From positions 2,467,270-2,531,269 of the forward strand of contig NZ_LSKU01000001.1 in NCBI RefSeq assembly GCF_001561915.1: DNA of 64,000 nucleotides. The letters are read 5' to 3'. Shown one piece after another: positions 27,247 to 36,246 of this stretch. How positions within the stretch are numbered: the stretch's first letter is position 1; every line of letters begins with the position of its first letter. The notes beneath the pieces are model-generated. The model was not told the DNA's origin, searched no databases, and saw nothing but the letters and a program-made list of their open reading frames with translations. The DNA is from Tepidibacillus decaturensis (GTDB taxonomy: Bacteria > Bacillota > Bacilli > Tepidibacillales > Tepidibacillaceae). Position numbers and translations under genes: made by a program.

Positions 27247-28203
27247 CTATAATCCATACATTTCTTTAATGATTTCAAGCTTAGGCAAATCAACAACTGC
27301 CCCTATAAATTTTAACTTGTAGGCACTAACTGCAAATCCTAATTTTGCTGCTTCACGAATCGTGTATCCTTTCACTAACGCCGTATAAAATCCCGACCAG
27401 AATGCATCACCAGCACCCGTTGTATCGACAACATCGGTTGCGAAGGTGTTATATTGAACCGTTTCTTTTCCATTTGAAACAATGGCCCCGTCCTTCCCTA
27501 AGGTCATAATCACTAGTTTTGCTCCAAGATTTAAAAACTTTTCGATCTGATTCTCATGAGTGTCTTTCCCGAATAATCGCTCCGCATCGTCCTCAGAGGG
27601 TTTTACGATATCCACCTTTCCTATTATCGATTTCACATACTCAGCTCCATTCTCTCCCTTTTGCCATATCATTGGATGATAGTTTGGGTCAAAACCAAGC
27701 AATATTTGATTCTTGGTCACCTCTTCGATCATTTTTTCAATCGTTTTTCGTGCAGGTAATCTAGATAATGGCCAACAAGAAAAGTGAATGATCTTAGAAT
27801 CAAGCAAAGATTCCTTCAACTTTGGAGTATATTCCAACTGATAATCTGCCCCTCTATAAAAAATAGGGATAGGGGTTGATTGACTTTTTGTGACAACGAC
27901 CATGCTTGTGGAGTCATCTACACACTCAATACAACTCGTATCAATACCCTCTTTATTTAACTGATTGATTAAAAAAGATCCTAATCTGTCTTTGCCGACT
28001 GCAGAAGCAACCATAGAACGAATGCCTAATTTTTTTACGTTCATTGCAATATTCGAAGGTGATCCACCAAAAAACCTGTGATACGTATCACATTCATCGT
28101 TTTCACCGTAATTTTCAGAAATCATATCAACTAGAAGTTCTCCGACTGTTAATATATCGTTTTTCTTGTCTTGAAATTCTATTTTTCTGTTCAATTCATA
28201 CAT
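27247..28203 (-). CDS. PfkB-family sugar kinase, probable fructokinase
   Basis: A 318-residue ribokinase-type kinase. The N-terminal family signature FGGSPSNIAMNVKKLG and the C-terminal anion-hole/catalytic motif DTTGAGDAFWSGFYTAL are intact. It lies 11 nt upstream of sucrose phosphorylase and follows the oligo-1,6-glucosidase. Phosphorylation of the fructose released from sucrose is the simplest role. The N-terminal part also resembles kinases for 2-dehydro-3-deoxygluconate and related sugars, so the substrate is inferred. Confidence 0.86.
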   Translation of the reverse strand: MYELNRKIEFQDKKNDILTVGELLVDMISENYGENDECDTYHRFFGGSPSNIAMNVKKLGIRSMVASAVGKDRLGSFLINQLNKEGIDTSCIECVDDSTSMVVVTKSQSTPIPIFYRGADYQLEYTPKLKESLLDSKIIHFSCWPLSRLPARKTIEKMIEEVTKNQILLGFDPNYHPMIWQKGENGAEYVKSIIGKVDIVKPSEDDAERLFGKDTHENQIEKFLNLGAKLVIMTLGKDGAIVSNGKETVQYNTFATDVVDTTGAGDAFWSGFYTALVKGYTIREAAKLGFAVSAYKLKFIGAVVDLPKLEIIKEMYGL

Positions 28204-28234
28204 GTGGAACCTCCAGAAATAGATAATTATTGAT

Positions 28235-29909
28235 TTAATTTAATAGATATATGCGAGTTTCATATGGTTTTAGCGTAAGTTCTTTCTTTAATTGCAATTC
28301 AGCTCCCTTATAATTATTGAGAATAAGTTCTGAACTCGAATAGGAAACACTATCCGGCATGGTGAACTTTATTGTCTTTTCGCCAAAATGATTGATGACG
28401 ATTGCTTTTTGGTTACCTAACTGGCGAAGATAGATAAATAGAGTTGGATGATCTGCCAACAACAATTTATAACTACCATAAATAAATAAATAAAGGGTTC
28501 TCTTTTCTTAAGCGAATCATTTTTTGATAGAAATGTAAAATTGAATCAGGATCCTCTATTTGTTGTGCCACATTAATCTTCTTATAATTAGGATTGATTT
28601 TTAGCCAAGTTTGATTGGCTGTTGTAAATCCCGCCATATGCTCAGCATTCCATTGCATCGGCGTGCGAGAATTATCTCGTCCCTGCTGCCAAATGACTTT
28701 CATGATCTCATCATGAGAATGACCTTTTACTGATTGTACTTTGTAATAATTGATCATTCCGACATCATTATAATCTTCAATGGAGGGGAATTGGACATTG
28801 GTCATTCCAATTTCTTGCCCTTGGTAGATAAAGGGGGTCCCTTTCATAAAGAAGTATAAGGCCCCTAACATTTTGGCGCTCTCTTTCCAATACTTCTTAT
28901 CATTTCCCCAACTTGATACCCTTCGTGGTTGATCGTGATTTTCGATAAATAATGCATTCCAACCTCTGCCCTCTAAACCTGTCTGCCATTTTGATAGGTT
29001 TTTCTTTATTGCCTGTACATCAATCGATCCATCTTTATCCCTTTTCCAAAGATTTAAGAATTCAAATTGAAAAATCATATTAAAATACCCGTTTTCTTCA
29101 CCAACCCATTTATCTGCATCCTCAAGCCCAACACCATTTGCTTCTCCAACTGTCATGATGTCATGGTTTTTTATCGTTTTTTGGGAAAATTCCGTAAGAA
29201 ACTGGTCAATTCCGTCGACATTCATCATTTTCGGGAAGCATGGAACGTAATCTAGCTTCTGTGGGTTTGGCATATCGGGAAATCCTGGTTCTTTTTTGAT
29301 GTGGGAGATTGCGTCAATTCGGAAACCGTCAATTCCTTTTTCTAACCACCAATTCACCATTTCATATAAAGCATTTCTTACTTCAGGATTTTCCCAATTT
29401 AGGTCAGGTTGACGTTCTGAAAAAATATGCATATAATACTGGTCTGTTTTTTCATCGTATTTCCATGCTGAACCACTAAAAATGGATTCCCAGTTATTTG
29501 GTTCCTTGCCGTCTTTGCCATCTCTCCAGATATACCAATCACGTTTTGGATGATCCTTTGAAGACCGCGACTCAATAAACCATTGATGTTCATCACTCGT
29601 GTGATTGATGACAAGATCTAAAATCAGTTTCATGCCGCGTTGATGGACTTCTTCTAACAGCTTGTCAAAATCCTCCATCGTTCCAAACTCGTCCATAATA
29701 TCTTGATAATCCGAAATATCATATCCATTATCATCGTTAGGGGATTTATAGATCGGGCAAAGCCAAATCACGTCTATCCCGAGTTGTTGCAAGTAATCTA
29801 ATTTAGATAGAACCCCATTTAAATCACCAATCCCATCTCCATTGCTATCCATAAAGCTACGAGGATAGATTTGATAGACAACGGCTTCTTTCCACCATGC
29901 TTTTGTCAT
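28235..29909 (-). pseudogene. Oligo-1,6-glucosidase/alpha-glucosidase (GH13), broken by a TTTA repeat
   Basis: A GH13 subfamily 31-type enzyme of about 555 residues in two frames. The first frame (478 codons) has the complete catalytic domain: nucleophile D199 (GFRIDAISH), acid/base E256 (TVGEANG) and D326 (ENHDQPRR). It ends early in NPLFIYLW. The repeat TTTA occurs four times at 28479–28494; with three copies the reading continues as FIYGSYKLLLADHPT into the C-terminal beta domain encoded at 28465–28235. So the break is a 4-nt expansion. The truncated protein lacks about 77 C-terminal residues. In the operon it would split isomaltose-type oligosaccharides. Confidence 0.88.
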
Positions 29910-29942
29910 CTCATGATCTCCTTCTCCATTTTATTATTTAGT

Positions 29943-30779
29943 TTATTTAATAGATCCTTGTGTCACTCCACTAATTATGTGTTTCTGCCCTATCATATAG
30001 ATGATTAAGATTGGTAGAATCGTTAAAAGTATCGCTGGAATCAATAATTCCCAGTTATTCATATATGTTCCGTTGAACACCTTCATTTTCACTGGCATCG
30101 TATACACGCTTTCGTTGCTTAACACTAAGGAAGGAAGCAAGTAATCATTCCAAATCCACATGATATTAAGAATCGAAACCGTGACGGTGATAGGTTTAAG
30201 GATTGGAAATACAATTAGGAAAAAGGTCTGTGTCGTATTGCATCCATCAATTATTGCCGCTTCTTCAATCTCAACCGGAATGGATTTAATAAATCCATGA
30301 TAGATAAAGATAGAAAGGGCACTTCCAAACCCAATATAAAACATTATTAATAAAAGGATAGGCATCACGTCAATTAGATGGAGTTTGGCTCCATATATAT
30401 AAATAAGTGGTATCATCAATGATTGAAATGGTATTACCATGGAAGCGACTAATCCCATGAAAAATATTTTGTTATATTTTGTTGGTTTCCTGACCAAATG
30501 ATAAGCGGCCATAGAGGAAAAGATCACAATAAAAAGTGTACTTATACTCGTGATAAGGAAAGTATTTTTAAATGTAACCAAAAAATTCATCTTATCTAAA
30601 ACATCGATAAAGTGTGTCCAGTTCCAATCTTTTGGTAAAGAAAAAGGATTAACTAAAATTTCGCCATTCGATTTGAAGGAGTTTATAATCAGTAGAATAA
30701 AAGGGAATATAAAGCTAACCAACGCAATAATGGCAATTAAATAGGCGAACATGGATACCGCCACTTTTTTTCCCTTCAT
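29943..30779 (-). CDS. Sugar ABC importer permease (MalG/MsmG-like)
   Basis: A 278-residue CUT1-family permease with six hydrophobic helices. The ATPase-contact EAA loop reads PVEIEEAAIIDGCNTTQTFF, followed by IVFPILKPI. The ATG overlaps the previous permease's stop by 1 nt (TAATG). No ATPase gene lies in this operon, so a shared MsmX/MsmK-type ATPase encoded elsewhere must energise it (known for the family). Confidence 0.92.
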   Translation of the reverse strand: MKGKKVAVSMFAYLIAIIALVSFIFPFILLIINSFKSNGEILVNPFSLPKDWNWTHFIDVLDKMNFLVTFKNTFLITSISTLFIVIFSSMAAYHLVRKPTKYNKIFFMGLVASMVIPFQSLMIPLIYIYGAKLHLIDVMPILLLIMFYIGFGSALSIFIYHGFIKSIPVEIEEAAIIDGCNTTQTFFLIVFPILKPITVTVSILNIMWIWNDYLLPSLVLSNESVYTMPVKMKVFNGTYMNNWELLIPAILLTILPILIIYMIGQKHIISGVTQGSIK

Positions 30780-31663
30780 TATGCCTCAACCTCCATTTTC
30801 TTGCTAAAATATACCTGTATGCCTGTGACAATTGCGACAATTAAAAATAACACCATTGCCTCGGCCTGTCCTGTGCCATAGTTTGCTTGAACAAACGCCT
30901 TATTTACAACATACATAGAAACCATTTCGGTACTGTTATATGGACCTCCTTGCGTTAATGAGAAGTTCAAGTCATATACCATGAATGCATTTTTCAAAGC
31001 CAAGAAAGTGGTTACAACAAATGATGGTATCATTAGTGGAAGCGTTACATGAAACATTTTACGGAAAAAACCAGCTCCATCAATTTTTGCAGCTTCCATT
31101 AGATCATTTGGTATACTAACTAATCCAGCGATAAAAATAATCATCATATATCCTGACGATTGCCAGATCGTTACCAAGACAAGTGCCCAAAAGGCAAGAT
31201 GAGGATCACCCAACCAGCCTAATTTTAACCATTGAATATCCAATTTTTCGCCAATGGCAGGCAATGATTGCACAAATATAAATTGCCAAATGTAACCGAG
31301 CACTAAGCCACCAATGAGGTTTGGCATAAAATAAGCTGTTCTTAAAGAGTTTTGTATCCTTAAGCCCGATGTAACCAGATAGGCCAGTCCAAACCCAACT
31401 ATATTTACAAAAAAGACCGTTGCCAACATGAACTTTAGCGTCAATCCAAGCGATGCCCAGAATTTCGAATCTTCCATTGCACTAAGATAGTTATAGAAAC
31501 CTGAAAATACCATAGGGTCTGATGGTGTATCCATTTTATTCAGAGTAAGAAAAATTCCATATATAAAAGGGATCATTACGGTCATTGCAAAAAAGAATGT
31601 CGTAGGTCCAAGGAATAAAATCGAATTACCCCAATTTGAAAACTTCCCTTTTCGCTTTTTCAT
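30779..31663 (-). CDS. Sugar ABC importer permease (MalF/MsmF-like)
   Basis: A 294-residue CUT1-family permease starting MKKRKGKFSNWGN. The EAA loop reads PNDLMEAAKIDGAGFFRKMF, followed by HVTLPLM. An in-frame ATG 31 codons upstream exists, but I reject it because it lies before the hairpin at 31696–31722. The ATG at 31663 has AGGA 9 nt upstream. It forms the channel with the next permease. Confidence 0.9.
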   Translation of the reverse strand: MKKRKGKFSNWGNSILFLGPTTFFFAMTVMIPFIYGIFLTLNKMDTPSDPMVFSGFYNYLSAMEDSKFWASLGLTLKFMLATVFFVNIVGFGLAYLVTSGLRIQNSLRTAYFMPNLIGGLVLGYIWQFIFVQSLPAIGEKLDIQWLKLGWLGDPHLAFWALVLVTIWQSSGYMMIIFIAGLVSIPNDLMEAAKIDGAGFFRKMFHVTLPLMIPSFVVTTFLALKNAFMVYDLNFSLTQGGPYNSTEMVSMYVVNKAFVQANYGTGQAEAMVLFLIVAIVTGIQVYFSKKMEVEA

Positions 31664-31695
31664 TTCATCACATCCTATCCTTCTAGTTAAAACAA

Positions 31696-31722
31696 GTGGG
31701 CGAGATCTATATACTCGCCCAC
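31696..31722 (-). terminator. Intercistronic hairpin between binding-protein and permease genes
   Basis: GTGGGCGAG and CTCGCCCAC form a perfect, GC-rich 9-bp stem over a 9-nt loop, followed by TTGTTTT on the minus strand. It probably terminates part of the transcripts, so the receptor is made in excess over the permeases. Confidence 0.75.
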
Positions 31723-31756
31723 GCCGTGGTATTTTAATGTTCATTCCATCCATCAT

Positions 31757-33073
31757 TTATTCCTTATAACTTTTGTAATAGCTTTCAAAAGCTTTAGCTA
31801 AATCCGCTCTTGATTGTTGACCAGCAATATACTTTTGAACCTCTGGTCCAATAATTGTCGTCCAATCTCCCGTATTGACATAATTGGTAGTAAACGGCAT
31901 TGTTTTATTATTTGCAATTGCGTTGCTGATTGCTACCCCTAAAGGATTGGTAACCTTTAATGGGTTATTTGTAAAAGCAGAGATAATTTGAGCTTTATTT
32001 ACGATAAAATCTTGACCTGCTTCATCATAGACAAGCCAATTGAGAAACTTCTTAGCTGCCTCTTGTTGTTCTTGTGTTGCTTTTTTATTGATCACAAAAA
32101 TCTGGGTTGGTCCAGCTGCAATTTTATTGTTAAGTGGATTATTTGGGTTATTATCAACAGGTATCGGCATAAATCCAAAGTTATCACCAGCTAGCGCTTG
32201 TAAAGAATCAAATGCCCAGTTACCATTAAACAAGATGGCAGCTTCACCTTTCCCAACTGCCACATGTGCCGCATCATAATATTTGCCAATTGGGAGTTCT
32301 CCGAACTTGTTATATTCTTTGGATGTTAGAAGATCTAATGTATTGTAATAATTATTCCATACTTTGTTTTTGGTTAGATCCAGTTTTCCCGCTTTTAAGT
32401 CATCTAAAAGACCAGTGGGGTCACTTGACTGATTCAAGAAAAGGGAACTGTAGTGATTAGCAACAGACCAGGCTTCTGTTTGATAAGCTATAGGATATTC
32501 AACTCCGGAAGCCTTGATCTTTTCAAGAAGATCCTTTAATTTATCCTGTGTGTTTATTGAGAAAGGATCAAACTTCCCGCCAATCGCTTTTTCAATTACT
32601 TTTTCATTGTATACCAAACCCATTCCCTCAACTGCAAATGGGAAACCAATCACTTGACCTTCCGAATTTTTTAGTGCGTCATTCGTGTCCTTTACCCATT
32701 TCTCATTTGAGAGATCAATGCCAACATCCTTGTATTTGTGTAAGGTATCATAAGGAGAAAACATGGCTAAGGTCACTGTTTTCCCAGATGAAGTCAATTT
32801 GTCAAAAACATTCAATGGATCTCCTACTGCAACAGATTGAACTTCAACGTTAATATCTGGGTTTGTTTTCATGAATTCTTGAGCTGCTTGTTTAAACTGT
32901 GCATCAATTTCACCTTTACCATTTGTAACAATGATATTGACTTTAGAGGATGAATCGGAAGCCCCTTCTTTTTGATTCCCCCCACACGCTGTAAATGTAA
33001 GGATTAAGGCGATTGCCATCGCAACTAAAGCTGACTTTCTAAACAAGCCTACTTTTTTCTTAACACGATTCAT
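31757..33073 (-). CDS. Sugar-binding lipoprotein (MsmE-like, family 1)
   Basis: A 438-residue receptor. The signal peptide ends in the lipobox FTAC with C30. The mature start VNIIVTNGKGEIDAQFKQA, GEAAILFNGNWAFDSL and the C-terminal ESYYKSYKE region are typical of CUT1 oligosaccharide receptors. It is the first gene of the operon, 90 nt downstream of a strong promoter flanked by two repressor sites. Ligands are probably sucrose- or isomaltose-type oligosaccharides, judging from the downstream GH13 enzymes. Confidence 0.9.
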   Translation of the reverse strand: MNRVKKKVGLFRKSALVAMAIALILTFTACGGNQKEGASDSSSKVNIIVTNGKGEIDAQFKQAAQEFMKTNPDINVEVQSVAVGDPLNVFDKLTSSGKTVTLAMFSPYDTLHKYKDVGIDLSNEKWVKDTNDALKNSEGQVIGFPFAVEGMGLVYNEKVIEKAIGGKFDPFSINTQDKLKDLLEKIKASGVEYPIAYQTEAWSVANHYSSLFLNQSSDPTGLLDDLKAGKLDLTKNKVWNNYYNTLDLLTSKEYNKFGELPIGKYYDAAHVAVGKGEAAILFNGNWAFDSLQALAGDNFGFMPIPVDNNPNNPLNNKIAAGPTQIFVINKKATQEQQEAAKKFLNWLVYDEAGQDFIVNKAQIISAFTNNPLKVTNPLGVAISNAIANNKTMPFTTNYVNTGDWTTIIGPEVQKYIAGQQSRADLAKAFESYYKSYKE

Positions 33074-33131
33074 TTGCTCATCTCCCTTTTATTAGGTGCT
33101 TGAAACCTAATCCTTTTAACTCTATAACATT

Positions 33132-33149
33132 TAGGAAAAGGTTTTCCTA
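33132..33149. promoter_or_regulatory. LacI-type operator downstream of the msm-like promoter
   Basis: TAGGAAAAGGTTTTCCTA has perfect 8-bp arms around GG. It lies just after the predicted transcription start. The same core occurs at the regulator's own promoter (34301–34316). Confidence 0.75.
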
Positions 33150-33162
33150 GCTTTTGATACTA

Positions 33163-33191
33163 ATTATATAGTAACGTTTTATATGATTCAA
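33163..33191 (-). promoter_or_regulatory. Sigma-A promoter of the sucrose/oligosaccharide operon
   Basis: On the minus strand TTGAAT and TATAAT are separated by exactly 17 bp, 90 nt upstream of the binding-protein start codon. Operator-like palindromes lie on both sides. Confidence 0.8.
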
Positions 33192-33200
33192 TAGTTTTTT

Positions 33201-33215
33201 TGAAAACGGTTTCCC
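33201..33215. promoter_or_regulatory. Upstream LacI operator or cre site
   Basis: TGAAAACGGTTTCCC lies about 10 bp upstream of the -35 box. It resembles the two other operators (GGAAAACC core), but also fits the cre consensus with one mismatch, so CcpA is an alternative binder. Confidence 0.55.
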
Positions 33216-33265
33216 AACACTTAAAAAAAAAGACGCTTCCCGCTTCTATGGTCTGCATCATGATT

Positions 33266-34279
33266 TTATCTTTTTCTTATAAGTTTAACGCTATCGCGAA
33301 TGATAAGCCTATAATTGACATAATGCTCTAATTTGTCTAACTCCTCTTCATTGATTACTTTAATTAACGTCTCCATCGATAGGGAACCCATTTTAAAGGA
33401 ATCTACACGAACAGTTGTCAATTGTGGGCGAATCAGGGTCGCTATCTCAATATCATCAAAACCCACAATAGATAAGTCATCTGGAACAAAATACCCTCTA
33501 TCCTCTGCACAGTTCTTATCCCCAATAGCGATTGTATCAGAAGCACATAAGATAGCTGTTGGAATGGTTGAACGTCTAAGTAACGTTTCCATTGCCTTAT
33601 AACCACCTTTTGTTGAGAAATCACTCTCAACCAGGTAATCTGGATTTATCGGTAGTTGATAGCGTTTCATCTCATCCAAAAATGCTTTATAACGTGAATA
33701 ACCGGCTGATTTGTCTTTTAATGGCCCATGAATCATCCCAATCTCTTCATGTCCACTGCGTATTAAATAGCGCACGACCTCGGTAATTGACGTATAATTA
33801 TCGACATCCACCCACGGTATATAGCTATCTGTTGTTTTTTGGCCGACGACGACTAATGGAATATTATAATGATGAATGAGATGAACATGTCGCTCTGTAA
33901 TGTCTACTGAGGACAAAATAATCCCATCCACCTGTTTTTCCTTAAATATATCAATGGCTTTTAATTCTTGCTCTGTATCTAAACGGGAATTACTTAAAAT
34001 AATATTGTAGCCATTTTGATTAGCAACCTCTTCAATCCCATTGATAAGATCAGCAGAAATAGAATTAATCTGTGGTATAATCACCCCAATTAAGTTGGTT
34101 GATTTATTGATTAATCCTCTAGCTAATGCATTCGGGCGAAAATTTGTCTCTTCGATCACTTTTTCTACTTTTTCCCTTATTTCATCATTGACAGGTTTAC
34201 TATTATTAATGACTCGCGAAACAGATGAAATGGAGACCCCCGCCATCCTTGCAATATCTTTTATGGTCAATTTTTTCAA
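33266..34279 (-). CDS. LacI-family repressor of the sucrose/oligosaccharide operon
   Basis: A 337-residue LacI/GalR regulator. The headpiece reads LTIKDIARMAGVSISSVSRVINN with the usual hinge helix, followed by the Peripla_BP-like effector domain (GVIIPQINS, DGIILSSVD, VGFDDIEIATLIRPQLTTV). The start codon is TTG with GAGGGGAG about 8 nt upstream. A matching operator just upstream of the gene (34301–34316) indicates autoregulation. Its targets are most likely the operon starting at 33073, whose promoter carries the same palindrome. Confidence 0.92.
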   Translation of the reverse strand: MKKLTIKDIARMAGVSISSVSRVINNSKPVNDEIREKVEKVIEETNFRPNALARGLINKSTNLIGVIIPQINSISADLINGIEEVANQNGYNIILSNSRLDTEQELKAIDIFKEKQVDGIILSSVDITERHVHLIHHYNIPLVVVGQKTTDSYIPWVDVDNYTSITEVVRYLIRSGHEEIGMIHGPLKDKSAGYSRYKAFLDEMKRYQLPINPDYLVESDFSTKGGYKAMETLLRRSTIPTAILCASDTIAIGDKNCAEDRGYFVPDDLSIVGFDDIEIATLIRPQLTTVRVDSFKMGSLSMETLIKVINEEELDKLEHYVNYRLIIRDSVKLIRKR

Positions 34280-34300
34280 TTCATACTCCCCTCACCTTCC

Positions 34301-34316
34301 GGGAAAACCTTTTCCT
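34301..34316. promoter_or_regulatory. LacI operator at the repressor's own promoter
   Basis: GGGAAAACCTTTTCCT is the reverse-orientation form of the 33132–33149 operator. It lies immediately downstream of the putative -10 box of the repressor gene. Confidence 0.75.
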
Positions 34317-34320
34317 ATTA

Positions 34321-34349
34321 AAAGTATATTTTAAAATCTCTTTTGTCAA
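34321..34349 (-). promoter_or_regulatory. Promoter of the LacI-family repressor
   Basis: A perfect -35 TTGACA (34344–34349) is followed on the minus strand by TACTTT at 17 bp or TATACT at 15 bp. An operator follows directly. Confidence 0.6.
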
Positions 34350-34405
34350 GAAAAAAACTTGCTATCCCATTAGCTTTTTGATTGATAGCATTTTGCTTTT
34401 CAACT

Positions 34406-34507
34406 TCACAAAAAGGTGTATATTTTTGCCAAGCAGTCTTCTACGACTTCTTTAGGAGCTTGACCATTTATATGTAAATGACGAGCTCGCCTATTTATAT
34501 TTTTTAC
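34406..34507 (-). pseudogene. Unrecognised coding remnant
   Basis: A startless minus-strand frame of 33 codons ends INGQAPKEVVEDCLAKIYTFL after a basic stretch (INRRARHLH). Its composition looks protein-like, but I do not recognise the family. It may be the tail of a lost gene in this 390-bp gap between the repressor and the chromate genes. Confidence 0.28.
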
Positions 34508-34553
34508 CTAGCCTGTTAAAATAACCCTATTCCTCCACTTTATCTTCGGTTTC

Positions 34554-34592
34554 CACAAGACTCCCTCTTCAACACCGTAAGAGGGAGTTGTG
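34554..34592. repeat. Orphan long hairpin without T-tract
   Basis: ACTCCCTCTT (34560–34569) and AAGAGGGAGT (34579–34588) are perfectly complementary, extended by CACA/TGTG with a small bulge. Neither strand has the T-run of a terminator, and no gene ends nearby. Confidence 0.5.
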
Positions 34593-34667
34593 TCAATCCT
34601 CGAAATAAGTCTCGCTTTCATATGTATATATACAGTTTTAACGGCCAATGTCGTCTATTAAAATGAT

Positions 34668-34696
34668 TTGTCGCCCTCTATACAATAAGATATACT
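34668..34696 (+). promoter_or_regulatory. Promoter of the chromate-transporter pair
   Basis: TTGTCG and TATACT are 17 bp apart on the plus strand. The expected transcript start near 34703 argues for translation from the ATG at 34742 rather than 34706. Confidence 0.55.
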
Positions 34697-34741
34697 AAAA
34701 AAGGAATGAGAAGATTAGAGATTAGAAAGAAGAGGAGAAAT

Positions 34742-35305
34742 ATGCTACATTTAGATATATTTATCGCATTTTTTCGTTCGGGAATGTTAGGATTTGGCGG
34801 GGGACCTTCTTCAATCCCTCTCGTCCATAAAGAAGTGGTGGAGAGATTTAAATGGATGGATGATGATGAATTTGCTGACGTCTTGGCGTTAGGAAATACC
34901 TTACCAGGGCCAATTGCCACCAAAATGGCCGGCTATATCGGTTATCGAATGGCGGGGATTCCTGGGATGTTTAATGCACTATTGGCCTCTATTTTACCAA
35001 CGATTCTTCTCATGATTGTATTTCTTACATCACTAAATACTTTTAAAGATCAAGCGTGGGTAAAAGGAATGACAAGAGGGGTTGTCCCCGTTGTTGCCAT
35101 GATGATGATTACCTTAACATGGGACTTTGTAAAAAAGTCAAAGCAACATCTTGGGTGGTTTGCTTCTATCCTTATGATTATCGCAAGTTATCTTTTACTT
35201 GAAATACTTAACGTTCATCCCGCAATCCTTATCGTTATTTTATTATTGGCAGCTGTACTGAAACGGGATCCTAAATCTGTGAAAGAGGGAGGATCGGCTA
35301 AATGA
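34742..35305 (+). CDS. Chromate transporter, short-chain subunit 1 (ChrA family)
   Basis: A 187-residue half-size CHR protein with about five or six hydrophobic segments. The family signature FGGGPSSIPLVHKEVV is near the N-terminus, then ALGNTLPGPIATKMAGYIGY. I start at MLHLDIF because AGAGGAGAA lies just before that ATG. Short CHR proteins occur as adjacent pairs whose two products together export chromate. The role here is from family knowledge. It overlaps the second gene as ATGA. Confidence 0.9.
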   Translation: MLHLDIFIAFFRSGMLGFGGGPSSIPLVHKEVVERFKWMDDDEFADVLALGNTLPGPIATKMAGYIGYRMAGIPGMFNALLASILPTILLMIVFLTSLNTFKDQAWVKGMTRGVVPVVAMMMITLTWDFVKKSKQHLGWFASILMIIASYLLLEILNVHPAILIVILLLAAVLKRDPKSVKEGGSAK

Positions 35306-35832
35306 TATATTTGCAAATTTTCTTAGCTTTATTTATCCCCGGAATTCTTGGCTATGGTGGTGGTCCATCCTCGATTCCATTGATTGAAAATGAGGTCGTT
35401 GGTCGATATGGCTGGTTTACCGTAAGTGAATTTAGTGAAATCTTAGCCTTAGGCAATGCTTTACCAGGGCCTATCGCCACCAAAATGGCTGGTTACATTG
35501 GCTATTCACAAGGTGGCATTTTAGGTACGATCATAGCTGAATTAGCTGTCGTTGCCCCTTCATTAGTTCTAATGATTCTTTTGCTGAAATTGCTTTTCAA
35601 GTATAAAGACTCACCAAGAGTGAAGCGGATGAGCCAGTATGTTCGCCCAACAATTGCTGTGTTATTAGGAGTGATTGCCTATAAATTCATTGATACCTCT
35701 ATAGGTCATGTAGGTGCTATCCAAACCATGGTCCTCATTGGTATCAGTTATTTATTGATGGAGCGTTGGAAGATTCATCCTTCTTTTGTGATTTTAGGCG
35801 CATTGGTGTATGGCTCGATCTTCTTAGCATAG
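35302..35832 (+). CDS. Chromate transporter, short-chain subunit 2 (ChrA family)
   Basis: A 176-residue half-size CHR protein, paralogous to its upstream neighbour. It keeps the same signatures (YGGGPSSIPLIENEVV and ALGNALPGPIATKMAGYIGY). Translation is coupled through a 4-nt ATGA overlap. The gene is followed by a bidirectional terminator. The two halves probably assemble with opposite membrane orientation, as proposed for this family. Confidence 0.9.
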   Translation: MIYLQIFLALFIPGILGYGGGPSSIPLIENEVVGRYGWFTVSEFSEILALGNALPGPIATKMAGYIGYSQGGILGTIIAELAVVAPSLVLMILLLKLLFKYKDSPRVKRMSQYVRPTIAVLLGVIAYKFIDTSIGHVGAIQTMVLIGISYLLMERWKIHPSFVILGALVYGSIFLA

Positions 35833-35836
35833 AAAT

Positions 35837-35879
35837 AAAAAAGCAGTGAATCATTCATTAGTTGATTCACTGCTTTTTT
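35837..35879. terminator. Bidirectional terminator between convergent genes
   Basis: AAAAAAGCAGTGAATCA and TGATTCACTGCTTTTTT form a perfect 17-bp inverted repeat with a 9-nt loop. It serves the plus-strand chromate genes. It also overlaps the 3' end of the minus-strand protease gene, whose stop codon is inside the stem. Confidence 0.92.
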
Positions 35880-36246
35880 CTAGTTTTAAGTTTAACAAAT
35901 CAATCTTAAAGCCTGCTTCCATTAATACATCTAATCCAAGCAATCCATTTATATCTTTATAGCCAAAATCATTAAAATCTATGTCCAAGTTCTTAATAGA
36001 AAAATCACCAATTGTGATTTCATCTACCTTCTTCCTAAATGCATGTTCTTTTCCGCCAATACCATAATAAGTAACGATTCGATCATTTACCTCTACTTGT
36101 ACCCCAATATCATCAACCGCATTTTGTGAAATTAAGGTTTTAGATGCTCCAGTATCAACGACTAAATTTTTAATTGTTTTTGATTTTCCATTAGTCGTTA
36201 TTCTAATATCCACTAACAACAAACCATATTGATACTTTATTTTCAT
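35851..36246 (-). CDS. Retropepsin-like aspartic protease
   Basis: A 131-residue single-domain protein of the clan AA (retroviral-type) aspartic protease fold. The active-site motif is VVDTGASKTLIS, with D at about position 31. A second hydrophobic-glycine element, INGLLGLDVLMEAGF, matches the family's ILG-type flap partner. Such proteins act as homodimers. No membrane segment or signal is seen, so a cytoplasmic role is likely; substrate unknown. The start overlaps the upstream small gene by 4 nt (ATGA), suggesting a functional pair. Confidence 0.8.
   Translation of the reverse strand: MKIKYQYGLLLVDIRITTNGKSKTIKNLVVDTGASKTLISQNAVDDIGVQVEVNDRIVTYYGIGGKEHAFRKKVDEITIGDFSIKNLDIDFNDFGYKDINGLLGLDVLMEAGFKIDLLNLKLEKSSESTNE

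Noticed and set aside
34554-34592. Calling the orphan hairpin a Rho-independent terminator
   Set aside because: No T-tract on either strand and no gene ends close by.
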